A stretch of 64,000 nucleotides of DNA from the NCBI RefSeq assembly GCF_002878395.1, contig NC_061115.1, positions 210,501,441 to 210,565,440 of the forward strand. The letters run 5' to 3'. Under the pieces are notes generated by a model. The model had not been told where the DNA came from. It did no database searches and worked only from the letters and a program-made list of their open reading frames with translations. Shown here in pieces: positions 21,575-34,300 of the stretch; the stretch's first letter is position 1, and each line of letters starts with the position of its first letter. This stretch comes from Capsicum annuum (taxonomy: Eukaryota > Streptophyta > Magnoliopsida > Solanales > Solanaceae). The position numbers and the translations under genes are program-made.

Positions 21575-21825
21575 TGAGTTGGTTTTATTTTATTTAAGAG
21601 ATAAAATATCTGGCATTACGTGTATATTTGCTTAAATGGTTAAGTTTCTCTAAAGATTCTAACTTTTTAAGTGCATGATTATATGTGTGATGTGGTTTTA
21701 AGAATTAAATTATTTTGCAACATGTCTAATGATCTATGTTTAATTTGCTTATATAACAGATTAACCGTGTCTTCATTCAATCCCTTAACCTCTATACTGA
21801 ATTAAAATAAACTAGAAAGCCCTAA
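21575..21825 (+). other. leader of copia-2 resuming after the solo LTR
   Basis: AT-rich sequence after the right CTAAC duplication and before gag. No separate feature is recognised. Confidence 0.4.
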
Positions 21826-22560
21826 CTATGTGGACTAAAAACGAAATTTGGATATTGTTCTTACTGCTGAAGTCTTTAAATTTGTGTTGGTTGAGAAATA
21901 TCCTGTTAAGTCGGATGAACCGACTGATGATGAGATTAAAGCCTATGATAAGTGGGTTAAGGCTGATGAGATGACAAGATGTTATATTCTCTCCTCCATG
22001 GAAAATGTGTTACAGTATCAACATTAGTCCATGACTACTGCTTATGATATGCTTGAATCTCTCAAAGAAATATTTGGAGAGCAAAATTGTGTTGCAAAGC
22101 AGACGGTCATGAAAGCTTTTTTTACCATGAAAATAATTGAAGAAACTTCGGTAAGGAAACATGTTCTTAAAATGATGAGTTTATTGAACGAGCTGGATAT
22201 TCTTGGTGTAGTTATTGATAAGGAATCTCAGGTTGAGATGGTCCTACAGACTCTTCCAGACAGTTTTCAGCAGTTTTGCTTGAATTATAATATGAATAAG
22301 ATGGACTTATCTCTTGTGGAACTGTTAAATGAGCTGCAAGCGGCAGAATCTATCATTAAGCAACAAGCTCTTCCTGCAGCGTTGATGGTTGACAAACCTT
22401 CGTCTTCTAATTCTAAGCCGAAAGGCAAAAAGAAGAAGAATCATAATGTTTCAGGTGCTAATGGTGGTGTATGGCTAAGCCTAAGGGCAAGTATTATTAT
22501 TGCAAGCAACCTAGTCATTATAAAAACTAGTTTCTCGAGTACATGGCTAAGATGCAGAAA
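21826..22560 (+). pseudogene. gag of copia-2 (UBN2 type), broken
   Basis: The frame from 22031 keeps MTTAYDMLESLKEIFGEQN, VRKHVLKMMSLLNELDILG, then QTLPDSFQQFCLNYNMNKMD and a basic tail KPKGKKKKNHN. These are hallmarks of the UBN2 gag domain. Upstream homology (KYPVKSDEPTDDEIKAYDKW, about 21896-21956) is in another frame, and a stop at 22025 separates it. A partial zinc knuckle (YYYCKQPSHYK) follows near 22490. Not functional. Confidence 0.85.
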
Positions 22561-22599
22561 CAAGGTACATCTTTTTCATATGTCGTTGAAATATTTTTA

Positions 22600-23760
22600 G
22601 TGGTTATTTCTACCCAATTTTGGGCTATAGATTCGGAAACCACTAATCATATCTGCACTTCATTGCAGGGGTTTCAGAAAATACGATGCCTAAGTGAAAA
22701 TGAACTGAAGGTGTTTCAAGCAAATGGGGAATCAACACCACCTTAGCTATAGGAAATATTTCCATTTCGTTTAGTAGTTCTAGAGTTTTGATTTTTAATA
22801 ATGTTCTCTACGTACCTTCTATAAGAAGAAATTTTATTTTTGTTTCAAGAATAATGGATATTGGTTATAATATTTATTTTGCTAATAATTGTGCAATTAC
22901 TAAGTTTAATAAGAATTTTATTATTTATGCTCCTAGAATACATGATTTGTTTGTATTTGAAGTTTCTCATGATATGATTACAAATAATGGAACTTAATAA
23001 TGTTGATCAATCACATAAAAGAAACTGTATTTCAGAATTGAGTGAAACATACTTATGGCACTTACGTCTAAGTCATATTAACATAAATAGGATCTCACGG
23101 TAGGTTTCTGATGAACCTTTGAGTTCATTGAAAGTGGAGGCACTTCCAACTTATGAATCTCGTTTAGAAGGTAAAATGACCAAGAGACCATTCCCTTCCA
23201 AAGGAAATAGAGCCAGAAATAAGTTAGAATTAATTCATACTAATTTGTGTGGTACTATGAATATACAAGAAAGAGGTGGTTTTGAGTATTTTGTGACTTC
23301 CACAGATGATAACTCAAAATATGAATACATTTATTTATTGCACCGTAAATCTGAATGCTTTAAAAAATTTAAAAAATATAAGATGGAAACGAAAAAGTGA
23401 CATAACAACCATATCCATACATTACGATCTGATCGTGGTGGTGAATACCTTTCTGAGGAATTGATTAAATACTTATCAAAATCAGGAATTATATCTCAAT
23501 ATTCTGCTTGAAAAACACCACAACAAAATGATGTGGCAGAACGCCAAAATAGAACTTTTATGGAAATGATTAGATCAATGTTAAGTTATTCAGATTTGCC
23601 CTATTCTTTTTGGCGTTATGCATTAGTAACTTCAAATTATATTCTGAACTTAGTTCCTTCAAAATCGGTACCTTTAACCCATCTGAATTGTGGACTGGGC
23701 GCAAGCCTAGTCTACGGCATATTCGGGTTTGGGATTGTCCAGCACATGTGCTAAAAGGAA
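22600..23760 (+). pseudogene. protease and integrase part of copia-2 pol, broken
   Basis: WAIDSETTNHIC near 22622 marks the protease, with Glu at the Gly of DSGA, so the active site is damaged. WHLRLSHININRI near 23057 is the GAG-pre-integrase. The integrase follows with TSTDDNSKYEYIYLL (about 23299), LRSDRGGEYLSEE (about 23425) and DVAERQNRTFME (about 23530), keeping the D, D and E positions but separated by stops at 23398 and 23510. Confidence 0.85.
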
Positions 23761-24218
23761 AAACTGATAAATTGGAATCTAGGACATAAGTTTGCGTTTT
23801 TATTGGATATCCAAAAGGGACGAAAGAGGGTTTATTTTATTTTCCTAAGGAACAGAAGGTAATTGTTTCGACAAATACTAAATTTCTTGAAGAGTATTAT
23901 TTAATGAACCACGTTCCTAGAAGTAAAATTGTTTTACAGGAATAAAGCAATAGAATAATGAATAATGAAACACAAGAACAAATTTCAAAAACCATTATCG
24001 GCATACCACTGCATCCACGTAGTGGGAGAAACATCAATAGGCAAGAGGTTGTACAAAAGCAAACACTTGACATTACACTACCTCGAAGTAGTAGGAGTAA
24101 CGTCTAGCAGCTTGCAATTATGGAGGAAAACGTTCAAGATAATGTCGAGAAACCTGTCATAGTACATGAAGACATTGAAGGTGTTTAAAATTTAGTTCCA
24201 ACTATAGCAGATCCTGTA

Positions 24219-25885
24219 GTGACTAATCGTCGTAGTGGGAGAATTGTTAGAAAATCTTTACAGTTTGCGCTCTTGAGAGAATCGTATGATAGAATCCCTG
24301 AGGAGCCTAATACAGAACCTCTTAATTACGTTGAAGCACTACATGATAAAGATGCTAAAATGTGGATTGCTTCTATGAAATCTGAAATGGAGTCTATGTA
24401 TTCCAATCAAGTCTGAAAACTTGTAGAACTACCTACAGGAGTCAAACCCATTGGTTGTAGATGGGTCTATAAGAAAAAGAGAGGTGTGGATGGAAAAGTG
24501 CAAACTTTTAATGCTAGGCTTGTTGCGAAAGGGTTTACTAAAGAAGCAGGAATTGATTATGAGGAAACTTTTTCTCCGGTAGTTATGCTTAAATCCATTA
24601 AGATTCTCTTATCCATTGTTGCGCATTGTGATTATGAGATTCGGCAAATGGATATCAAGACAGCTTTCCTAAATGGAAGTCTTAATGAGTGCATTTATAT
24701 AGCGCAGCCAGAAGGTTTTATGAAAAGTGGTAATGAATATAAGTTTTGTAAACTTAAGAAATTCATTTATGACTTGAAACAAGCATCTAGAGCATGGAAT
24801 GCTTGTTTTAATAATTTGATTAAGACTTTCGATTTTGATCAATGTGAAAATGAGTCATGCGTCTATAAAAATAGGATGGAGACAGAGTATTTTTTTTATT
24901 CTGTATGTAGATGACATTTGCTCATAAGAAATAATGTGAGCATGTTGAATTCTGTTAAGGAGTGGTTGTCCTTGCGTTTATGAAAGACTTGGGAGAAACG
25001 GCTCATATCCTTGGGATCAATCTCATGCGAGATCGCAAACAAAGGATGTTAGGCTTATCTCAAGCACTTTATATTTATACTATTTTTGTAAGGTTTACAA
25101 TGCAAAATTCCAAAAAGGAATTTCTTCCTTTTATGCATGGAATTACTCTATCAAAAGATCAGTCACCCAAAACGACCGATGAGATAGAGAGAATAAAGGC
25201 AGTCTCTTATACTTCTGTTGTAGGGAGCCTCATGTATGTTATGTTGTGCACTAGACCAGATATCTACTTTGTTGTTGGCATGGTTAGCATATTTCAATCT
25301 AATCTTGGGCAAGAGTGTTGGACTGCGGTTAAGCATATAATCAAGTACCTTAAAAGGACTAGGGATTACATGCTTGTTTTTCACTCTGGAAATCTTGTAC
25401 CTGTTAGGTATAATGATTCAGATTTTTAGTCGGATAAAGATTCTAGAAAATCTACCTCAGGATATGTGTTTACTTTAGGAGGTGGAGCCATTGTTTGGAG
25501 GAGTATCAAGCAGTCATGTGTTGTTGATTCCACCATGGAAGACGAATATGTAGCTGCCTCTGAGGCAGCTAAAGAGGCTGTTTGGCTCAGTAACTTTTTG
25601 AAAGAGCTTGGAGTTGTTCCTTCGGTTCAAACACCACTAACACTTTATTATGACAATAGCGGTGCAGTTGCAAACTCAAAAGAACCACGAAGCCATAAAA
25701 GAAGTACGCATATTGAGAGAAAATATCACTTGATTCGGGATATAACTAAAAGGGGTGATGTGAGAGTTTTGAAGATTGAGTCGAAGAACAATTTGGCGGA
25801 CTCATTTACAAAGGGCTTAACCCAGAAGGTTTTTGATAAGCATGTGGAAGAAATGGGTGTTAAAGTTGTGCATTCATGGTTATGA
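24219..25885 (+). pseudogene. reverse transcriptase and RNase H of copia-2, broken
   Basis: RWVYKKKRGVDGKVQTFNAR and GIDYEETFSPVV (about 24460-24580) open the polymerase, with AFLNGSLNECIYIAQPEGF next. The catalytic LYVDDI lies at about 24900-24918 but in a frame shifted from the upstream part, so the polymerase is cut there. RNase H keeps YNDSDF (then a stop), SRKSTSGYVFTLGGGAIVW, EDEYVAASEAAKEAVW and YYDNSGAVANS; the last long frame (25466-25885) ends with the polyprotein. Confidence 0.88.
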
Positions 25886-25889
25886 GTCT

Positions 25890-25899
25890 AGGTGGGGGA
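25890..25899 (+). other. polypurine tract of copia-2
   Basis: AGGTGGGGGA lies two bases before the 3' LTR and would prime plus-strand DNA. It follows the end of the polyprotein by a few bases. Confidence 0.75.
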
Positions 25900-25900
25900 T

Positions 25901-27336
25901 TGTTAGGATATACTATTAACCATGTAATTTGTGTTATAGTATTATATTTTCATCTCATCTAAAGATAATTTATTAAATTAATAAAATATTTATTTGAATA
26001 GATCATGGCATTAACATGTGTGTCCTTTACTTATATAGTAGACAATTTTGTGTATGGAGTATTTTAACTCATGCGCGAAAGATTAAAATTTTCGGTTCTT
26101 ATAAGTAATAAATTAATGTTCACAATCAAAGATGAGGTAGGAAAAACATCTCGATGATTGTAGTACAAGATTAAATATAATTTAATCTTAATTATGGGAG
26201 TGGTAATATTCCAACTTCTTGTGCTAGTACGTTTCATATGTATTGAACGGACCAATTAGAGATATTTGTTTATATTCTGAATATTAATAAATGATTTCTC
26301 TTGTCTATTACATGTACTTATACTCTTAATCTTGATATAATTATTATGATCTATGTGGTTTGTTTTGTCATTTTAATCTATTAGAAGGTGAAACTCTTTT
26401 GTGAGTCAACATACCCCTAATAGGTTGGATGATGACGAATCACTTAGTGAAATATTAATTAGTTGATAGAATCATGTCTCAAATTTGAGATGCAAGACAC
26501 CCCTTCATGGTTGCTTATAAGTTTTCACGTGAAAATCCTGCAGGTAGATTTTGTATTCGTCATGTGAAATAAGTTAAGCATTGTAAATAAAGAATTAAAT
26601 TAATCAATGTGTTAAATTTTTCAGGAATTTAATTTAATTGATTGGTGTCGGTAATTGTATCATGGAGAGTTAAATAAGATGTAATGGTAGATTTAGAACT
26701 TAAATCGAGGAGTGCAATTACAGATTTTTAGTGAATAATTTGTAATTTGTTGTGATATGGTAATTCATTTATTTGCGAATTAATATCATAATTGGAAGCC
26801 TCACTTAATAAATTTGTGATCCCTGCTATACCTGATTAACTAATCAATTTTGAAAAAGAGAAAGGACTTGCTAGAAGAAGTAATATTATTTACTGGTCTT
26901 CTATAAGGAAAAGATATCTTCTGATTTTAAATAAGAAAATGTTTTTGGACAATTAAAGGGCACAAACGTTTTGGACAATAAAGAGGTAGAAAACGTTTTT
27001 GACAACTGAAAAGACAAAAACGTTTGCGTCTTGATTTTCTCCTCTTCAAGAGATTGAAAACAAGAATAAATAGGGGTTCTTGTTCAGAAGATGATCATCA
27101 CTTAACAGATTCTCTTTGAATTCAAAAAGTACTTGCCCACACAAGTTTGATAGCAAAAGTTAGTCAGAATATAATAGAAGACTGTAGCCCTGGTGGTGAA
27201 AGCAGTGAACGAATTATGTGAAACCTTCTATAGGTAAGTGGCTTTTCAATTTCGTTTGATGAATAATGTTATCTAGATTATATATAAGTTATGTTGATCC
27301 TGTAGAATTATTACTTCCGTTGTGCATATTCTAACA
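25901..27336 (+). repeat. 3' LTR of copia-2
   Basis: It begins TGTTAGGATATAC and ends ATTCTAACA (inverted TGTTA/TAACA). It is colinear with the 5' LTR apart from the SINE-like insert, with scattered substitutions and small gaps, so the element is not recent. Confidence 0.88.
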
Positions 27337-27455
27337 TAATAGAAATAAAGTTGTATATAGTATTATGCTCAATTGAAACATGACAAAATTTAAGTGTTTA
27401 AGTGAAATTTTTGGACAAATTTAAGGGTCAAATATGTGTTTGGCCTTGTAATTAT

Positions 27456-27878
27456 AGCCTCTCAAATTTGTGGTCTTTAATTTTTGCTTTTCAACGCTTT
27501 AGCCTTTAAGGAACAAAAAAGTGACCAAAAATATCCCTGGTATTGATAATAAAAAAAACCTCAAAGCAAAATTCATAAAGACAAAATTTGCAAGGCAAAA
27601 GTTATGCCTGCCTTACAAGGCACAAATAACTTAGTTCCTACGGTTCTTATGCTAATAGAGGTATACGTTCAGTTTCTGATTTCACAAAGTTATGTCTTAC
27701 GAGGCATAACTTATTCTTATAAAACAACCAAAGTTCATTAAAATTATGTCTTGAGAATGAGATACGACGACTTTTTTCAGATTAGAAAAAAGTTAGGTCA
27801 TAGTTCAGAAAACTTGGTACATAAACTTTCATTAAATGAGAAGCGGAGACAAATAAAGACCACTGATTTGAGGGCTAA
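27456..27878. mobile_element. MITE-like element with ~30-bp inverted ends
   Basis: The left end AGCCTCTCAAATTTGTGG followed by TCTTTAATTTTT matches, inverted, the right end AGCCCTCAAATCAGTGGTCT, then TTATTTGTC. The interior (about 360 bp) has the repeated inverted words GTTATG(C/T)CT and AGGCATAAC near 27600-27710. No target duplication was resolved. Confidence 0.6.
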
Positions 27879-28253
27879 AAACTATAGACCACTCTGAAAT
27901 GAAAACAATCCGTGCAAAAAGTTGTAATAGAAGTATCACAAGTACTCAAATCATATTTAGTTTTATCTATATTCCAAGGACCAATTTGTTATCTTGCTTT
28001 TGGACGAGAATAGGGTTTGGTGGTAGTTTAGAACACGTAAGTGTCGTGGTATTTTCCTCATTCATATAGTTTTTTCTTGCTTTTGATGTTTGTTATCGTG
28101 TATTGTTTATTGTTTATTGCGTTTCAATGATAGCATTTTTGTTTTTATTGTAACTGTTCCTTTTCTGAATGTAATTGATCTGCACCATACTTTCTTTGTT
28201 AGTTATCAAATTTTCTTCACTGATTTTTTTTTATAACTATTTTGATTTGCTAA
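27879..28253. other. spacer left of the hAT element
   Basis: No gene. The part from 28120 to 28230 resembles the TGTTTCGAT..TTTTCTTCACT companion sequence of the repeat block at 14300 and 15030, in a diverged form. Confidence 0.35.
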
Positions 28254-29014
28254 ATTTAAGTTATGGGTGTCAAACGGGCCGGGCCAGGCCAATCCGGAAC
28301 CGGTCCTTCTATTTTAACCGGGTTGAGGGCCGGTTTTGGTGCTAGACGGGCCGGGCCAAACAGTAAAAAAATTAAAACCCACCCTAACCGGCCCACTTAA
28401 CCCAACCCGGTCAAATCCACCAAAACCCGGTCAAATCCGGTTAAATAATCGGTCAAACCCGATCAAAAATATAAAAAAAAAAAAACTTTCTTTCAATATA
28501 CATTACATATACCCACCTATATACATTATAAATATGTTAAATAATATGTATACACTATATATATAGTATATACTACATTAGAATTTTAAAAATATATACA
28601 CATATACACAATTAGTCAATTACTCATATATATGCACCATTCAATGTATATATACTACTACTTATAAAATATACTACAATATATATACATTACAATATAT
28701 ATAGATATACTTATATACTAATTTATAAAATATATACACATGTATACGTTAAATATACACTTCTATAGAAGATATATGCACAAATATACAAAACATATGC
28801 TACTTAATATAATAAATTAATAATATTTGGTAGTAAATTAATAATATATTAGAAGTAAGTTTTTAATTTAAAGTTGAAAACTAGAAATTCAATTTAAAAT
28901 TTTAAATCGTTAAATGAAAAAATATAAAAGGCAAGGACTAAGGAGTGAATGAATTTGGGGAATTTTATTGATTGCAAAATGATCCAAAATTTATAATTTA
29001 CATGAATGGAAAAT

Positions 29015-31473
29015 CTACAAATTATGCATCATTTTTTCCAACTCATTCATGTTAATATTAACGGGAACTTGCATAGGATAGTCGAAGTCAATGGGGGCAA
29101 AACCATGCATTGGACTTGATTCTACTGAGTTCTCCCGTAAAGTCATAATTTCTTCAAGTTTCAGCTCGTCGCTCGGCTCCGGTTCCATTCCTTGGTTTCT
29201 TATTTCCGCTCTAATCCAATCTCTGAGGCAAACTAGAACATTCATTCCATTGCTCCCAATGAGTGTCGGTTGTCTCCAAGCTGCTGTCGTCCCTGACTAA
29301 AGGCGCTCTCTGATGCAGCGGTTGACATTGGAACATTCAAGATATCTCTAGCTAATCTTGAAAGCATAGGATATTGTGTTTCATTACTCCTTCACCAATC
29401 CAACGTGTTGATCCGTCGTCTGCGATCCTCTGGTGCCATCTGAAGATAATATTTCAGCTCTTCTCGATAAGTTAATGTGTAAGTTCTCTCATCAACACTG
29501 TTCCAACAATTTAAATCATAAAACGAATCAGAAAAACCACTATGTGCCGGCCTTCTAGAAGATGATGGCTCCTCGGGAGGATGAGGAGCGACAGTTGGAG
29601 TGATATTTGTAGGTACGGTTAAATCAAATAAATCAGCATAGTGATTATATAATTTTTCTACGTAATCCTTTGTATCAGCCGTAGCCGTCCACAAATCAGG
29701 TTGTACTTGTTCAGAATTATGGTTAGTATTTATTTCTAAGTTAGTATAAATAAGAGTACTAAGGTGACACATATTATTATATTTCATGCACGAATTTAGC
29801 ATAGCACCAACCAAGTAAATAGGGGGAATCGGGAAAAAATATTTTTTAAATTTCGTAAACATGGCGCCAACAGCTTCTTTATAACCTTCTTTATTTTTAT
29901 ATTCTTTGAGCAAACCAGAAATATCGGCTATATATGCCAAAATATTACAAACAGTAGGATAATAAGCACCGAAAAATTCAACCGTAGCTACATAAAATTT
30001 TTCTAAAAACTTAACAAGATCATTAATTACAACCCAATCAGAATTATGTAGCATGCAATCAGCAGAATCAGCAAATGAACCGCAATGTTGGTTAAAAGCT
30101 AGTGTAATAGGAATTCTATATTTATAACAAGTTTTTAAAAATTCATACGTAGAATTCCATCTAGTATCAATTTCCTCAGGCATCAAAATCGATGTAAGTC
30201 CATTTTCTTGACATTTAACTTTAAATTCTCTAATTCTCGATCTACGATTATTTCCTTGAATAAAACCAACGGCAAGACGAATTTTTTCAATATAAAGCTC
30301 AAAAAACTCAAGACCATCTTTTACAATTAAATTATATATATGGCATGCAGACTTAATATGAAAAATTTCAGGCAAGGGCGGAGATAGTGTAGATTTTTTT
30401 TTTATAGCAGTCTTGTTGTTAGAAGCATTATCAAAAGCAATACATAAAATTTTATTTTCGATACCATAATATCCAGCAATTTTAACAATAGAATCAAAAA
30501 TAAATTGTCCAGTATGTTTACGATCTTCATCATATAAAAAAGCAAGAATACGTTTTTGCATCACGAAATTACTATCCATCCAATGACAAGTAACGGTTAA
30601 ATAATCATTTTTATTTACAGCACGACCAAGATCAGAAGTTAGGGACAATCTACATTGAATATTTTTTATCAATGTTGATAAATAAAAACAATATTGTGAA
30701 TGGAGTCTAAAAATATCAGACCGACAAGTAGTTCTAGGAATACCGCTAAACATAGAATTATAAATTGCTTGTATATAATGAATAAAGGCATCAAAAGAAG
30801 GAAAATTAAAAGGCAAACAACGCACAGCTACCATTTTAGTTATTTCTTCCCGGTCCCTCAATTTATTATACTTCTTCGCTACGTGACCGGTTGCTGGGTC
30901 CATTCTAGTTTGCGTTGGCCCACCAACATCCCCACCACCTTGTGCAATATTTAACTCTCTTTTGTGATCTTCAGCTATATGTCTCATTAACGTACCCGTA
31001 CCCCCTTGCTTGCCTCCACTTCTATGCTTATATATTTGTTGACAAATATTGCATTGCACCTCAATATCTGGTATACGTTCAAAAAATTGTCATGCAACAC
31101 TAGTTCTTTTACGAGGTCTTGGGGCACTGGGAGGACGGGGAGGGAGATTAACCGATTCAGATCTAACGTTAGCATCTCCTACTGCAGGTGTCTCAGCAAT
31201 ATTTTCATTATCTTCGTCTAAATTAACCGCATCTACTTCATTTTCTTCTTCTATACCGTAATTTTTCTGAGCTTCTATATAATCCATATCGTGAGCACCT
31301 ACACCTATTTCTTCCTCAAAAGGTGTACTAAGCGGTACCAGAGGCGAAGGCACACGGGTATATCTACTACTTGAACTACCTCTACCACTAGTAATTCGCT
31401 TTTTACTACCACTACCGCTTTCGGGACAAAAAATTTTAACACGTTTAGTAGCGAGGTTTCTTAATTTATCCAT
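29015..31473 (-). pseudogene. BED zinc finger hAT transposase, three visible defects
   Basis: Read from 31473: a Ser/Arg-rich N-terminus with an acidic stretch and Pro/Arg-rich PPRPPSAPRPRKR, a BED finger (CNIC near 31055, then RHIAEDH) and the catalytic core with LTSDLGRAV, IAFDNASNNKTA and RWNSTYEFL. The C-terminal dimerisation region follows: YPMLSRLARDILNVPMS, TAASESAFSQGRQQL and VCLRDWI. Defects: TGA at plus 31090-31092, at the usual BED Trp; TGA at about 29389-29391, again where Trp is expected; and a frameshift near 29245. The 555-codon frame between the stops is otherwise open. Such transposases cut and paste their own element; this copy is probably inactive. Confidence 0.88.
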
Positions 31474-31823
31474 AATATAAATTAAATTAAACTAAAAATA
31501 TTCAAATTACATAAATATAATAAAATTAAATATTAAACAATTAATACAATAAATAAAAATTAAACGTAAGAGATGGAACGACAATACCAAATTTTGGAAG
31601 TATCTGAAGGTTGCGACTTTAGAAACTTCCGCTCGTACTTTGTAAACGAAAAATTAAAAAATTAAAGTGAACACTTTAGGAAATTAAATATATTGAATAT
31701 TTGAGAATTGAGATTTGAGAGAGTGAAAAATTGTGTGAAAAATGATTTGAAGTTGTAGGGTATTTATAGAATTTTTTTTGGGATTAAAAATATTTTTTAA
31801 AGTTAATTTTTTTTTTAATAAAT

Positions 31824-31877
31824 GGGCCCAAACTAGCCGTTTGGACCCAAAAACGGCTATAACGGCTAGTTTGGCCC
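31824..31877. other. strong hairpin upstream of the hAT transposase gene
   Basis: Left arm GGGCCCAAACTAGCCGTT (31824-31841) and right arm AACGGCTAGTTTGGCCC (31861-31877) pair almost perfectly around a 19-base loop that itself contains ACGGCT. It lies about 350 bp upstream of the transposase start in gene orientation and may be part of its promoter or a binding region. Confidence 0.7.
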
Positions 31878-32102
31878 AAAATCTCAAAAAAAAATTCTTA
31901 AAAAGGTATTCGGACCGGGCCGGTTAACCGGCGGGCCTAAACGGGGCTTGGTTCGGACCGGGTTAACCGGGCTCATTTTAAAAAAATAACTAGCCCGAGA
32001 CCCGAAACCATAAAGCCCTGGAACTTACCTGGCCGGGTCAAACCGGGCCGGGCTAGTTACAAGGGAACTCGGCCCGACCCACTTAACACCATTAATTTAA
32101 GT

Positions 32103-32703
32103 CGTGAGGGTCCTCTAATAGGAATGAAATATACGTATACTCTACTATCCGTATAGCCCCACTCAAAGATTTCACCGAATATATTGTTAATAAGTTGTTG
32201 TAGAAGTATCCTTGAAGGACCAAAAATGCAAATTTCCCTAAAAAATTGAATTGAGAAGTAAAGGACAAGTTTCCAAATTAAGAAACCTAAATGTACAAGC
32301 ATATATATAGGGCAGTACCTAAGTTATTAATTAGCTTGTTGGTGTGAATTTCCTCAGCGAGATTTATGGGCTATATCTTTCTCATGCAAATTTCAAATGT
32401 CTCATCAATAAACAAATCAAACACCTATATGGAGCTCCGCCTAATTTTTTATTGATATTCATTTTGGGGTCTTGATTTATTTGAATTTGCTCTGCTTAAG
32501 GTCCAACGTATAGGAATCACTCCTTACGATGATTTTTCAATTGAATCTTAGAAAACGGCTCCCACTATTTATGAGGTACAAAGAAGGTTCGGGTCATAAG
32601 AGTCTGTTGCACGCAATAGAAATTATTCCCTAGCCATCAAGGTAGATAACTCAACATTCAATTGATTGCATCAAACATGAGTGTCAGACTCTACTATTAT
32701 ACC

Positions 32704-32740
<37 letters not shown>

Positions 32741-34300
32741 TACGAAGAGAGCATGAGTTCACGTATCCCTTTCTTGTATGTTTCTTGATTATATACAATT
32801 TTAACGTGTATTTTAATAAGAGAATGTTTTAGCAGCTCAAATCAACATCTCTTCACATAACAATAACTTGATCATTTACTGTAAGACTTTTTTTGATATA
32901 CACGATAAATCAAGTAACGTATGTAACAAAATCCTAAATTCGAGTAAAAAAATTATTTGACATGACATAAAATTATATAAAATTTTGAAAAACAAATATC
33001 GTTGCGTTGATATATATAATTGGTCATGACTAGGTGAGGACGAGGAAAAAACCTCACAAGCTTAGGTTTTGCTTTTTTTCTCATTGCCGCCAAATCAATG
33101 AAATGCAAATATATACTCTATTATGTAGAAAAAAAAACTTTGATTTGTCATGTCAAATATAGCTGTCCTTTCAATACATTAAAGTGATGCTGTGAAATCA
33201 CAAAAAAATAAGATAAAATATCTCAAAATAGGATTTATATTATATTTTGATTGATGGTACAAATTTATTTGAAATAGGTTTTTCATGAGAGAATCCACAA
33301 GGGTCGCTGGATATGCAGAATAAAGTGAACATCCAAAATTAAGTTTGGGAATTAGATTTACCCTTGATTGGCGGTATAAATTTATTTTAATCTCAAACTT
33401 TATCATGAAATATATCACCTTATTCATTCAACTTAAAATTATTTTATCCCATCTTCTCAACAAATAAATTAATTCAAAATTATAATTTCAAAATACTTTA
33501 ATTCACTTATCAAATGACTCTTAGGTCATTAGTTGCTCGGACTCTTCAAAATATGATCGCACCCCAATCAGATCCTTCAAAAATACATTACTTTTAAAGA
33601 ATTCGACACAAATCCTTAATATTTTTAAAGAGTTACACCAATATGATTATTATTATAGCTAGCCTTAGGTTTAGGGAAGGGTGAAAAGCCAAAGTCTTTG
33701 AAAAAAATAAAAGAATAATCATAGGTACGATGTTTAGAAAGATACATTAGTTTCTCCGAAGCTCAATGGTCTTATCTTTTTACTCCTACTTCATTAACTA
33801 GGGAGCTTAATTAGATTTTCATTTAAAGGAAAAAGTAGAATATGATTTACATTCTTCAAAGGAAAGAAGATAATAAAAAAATATCATTATTATGAGTAAT
33901 TTAAGAAAATATACTTTTGGTTAAATTATTTTATTTTTAGTTTTCTGTTTTGTTGTCTGGTATACTATTTGAGGCTCAAATAATTGTCTAAATTTATTTA
34001 CGTAAGATATACTCCCTTTGGTGTTTCCAATGGCGGATAAATGAATAACATGATCTAAAATAAAAGATTTTTTTCAAAGCCCAAAAATATATATATATAA
34101 AAAAAATCGAAATTACCTTTCACTTTATAGAGTTTTCCAACTATATCTAGCTTTAAAAGAGTCTGGAAAGAAGTAAAAGTAGTATAATAGTAGTATTAAG
34201 AATAGAGTATTAAATACCAAGTGTTTTCTACCAAAAAATTCTATTCTTGATATTTAGGTTATAATTTGATCAAAATAGATTGAAGGCTATTTTTAGATTT
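32103..34300. other. AT-rich intergenic DNA
   Basis: No gene is supported. It holds a (TA)n microsatellite at about 32708-32736. Near 33225-33270 and 33345-33395 a word of the type TTTGATTG(A/G)(T/C)GGTA(C/T)AAATTTAT occurs twice. Short frames on either strand have no domain. Confidence 0.4.

Larger units (their letters stand above)
16669..27336 (+). mobile_element. Ty1/copia retrotransposon copia-2, with nested insertions
   Basis: 5' LTR 16669-18235 and 3' LTR 25901-27336 are aligned over more than 1.4 kb. Removing a ~138-bp insert near the start makes the 5' LTR about 1429 bp against 1436. A PBS (18238-18249), a UBN2-type gag, integrase, reverse transcriptase, RNase H and a PPT lie between, in copia order. 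A 2519-bp foreign solo LTR interrupts the region before gag. Flanks TCAAG and TAATA do not match. Stops are frequent, so it is inactive. Confidence 0.88.
28262..32094 (-). mobile_element. hAT-superfamily DNA transposon, 3.8 kb, nearly complete
   Basis: The ends are inverted: left TATGGGTGTCAAACGGGCC, right (other strand) TAATGGTGTTAAGTGGGTC. The 8-bp ATTTAAGT occurs exactly on both sides (28254-28261 and 32095-32102), as expected of hAT insertion. Subterminal CGGGCCGG and AACCGGG words are dense at both ends (28268-28450 and 31905-32075), likely transposase binding regions. One gene, on the minus strand, encodes a BED-finger hAT transposase with a few disabling changes. The left third (28440-29014) is AT-rich and non-coding. 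Confidence 0.92.
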
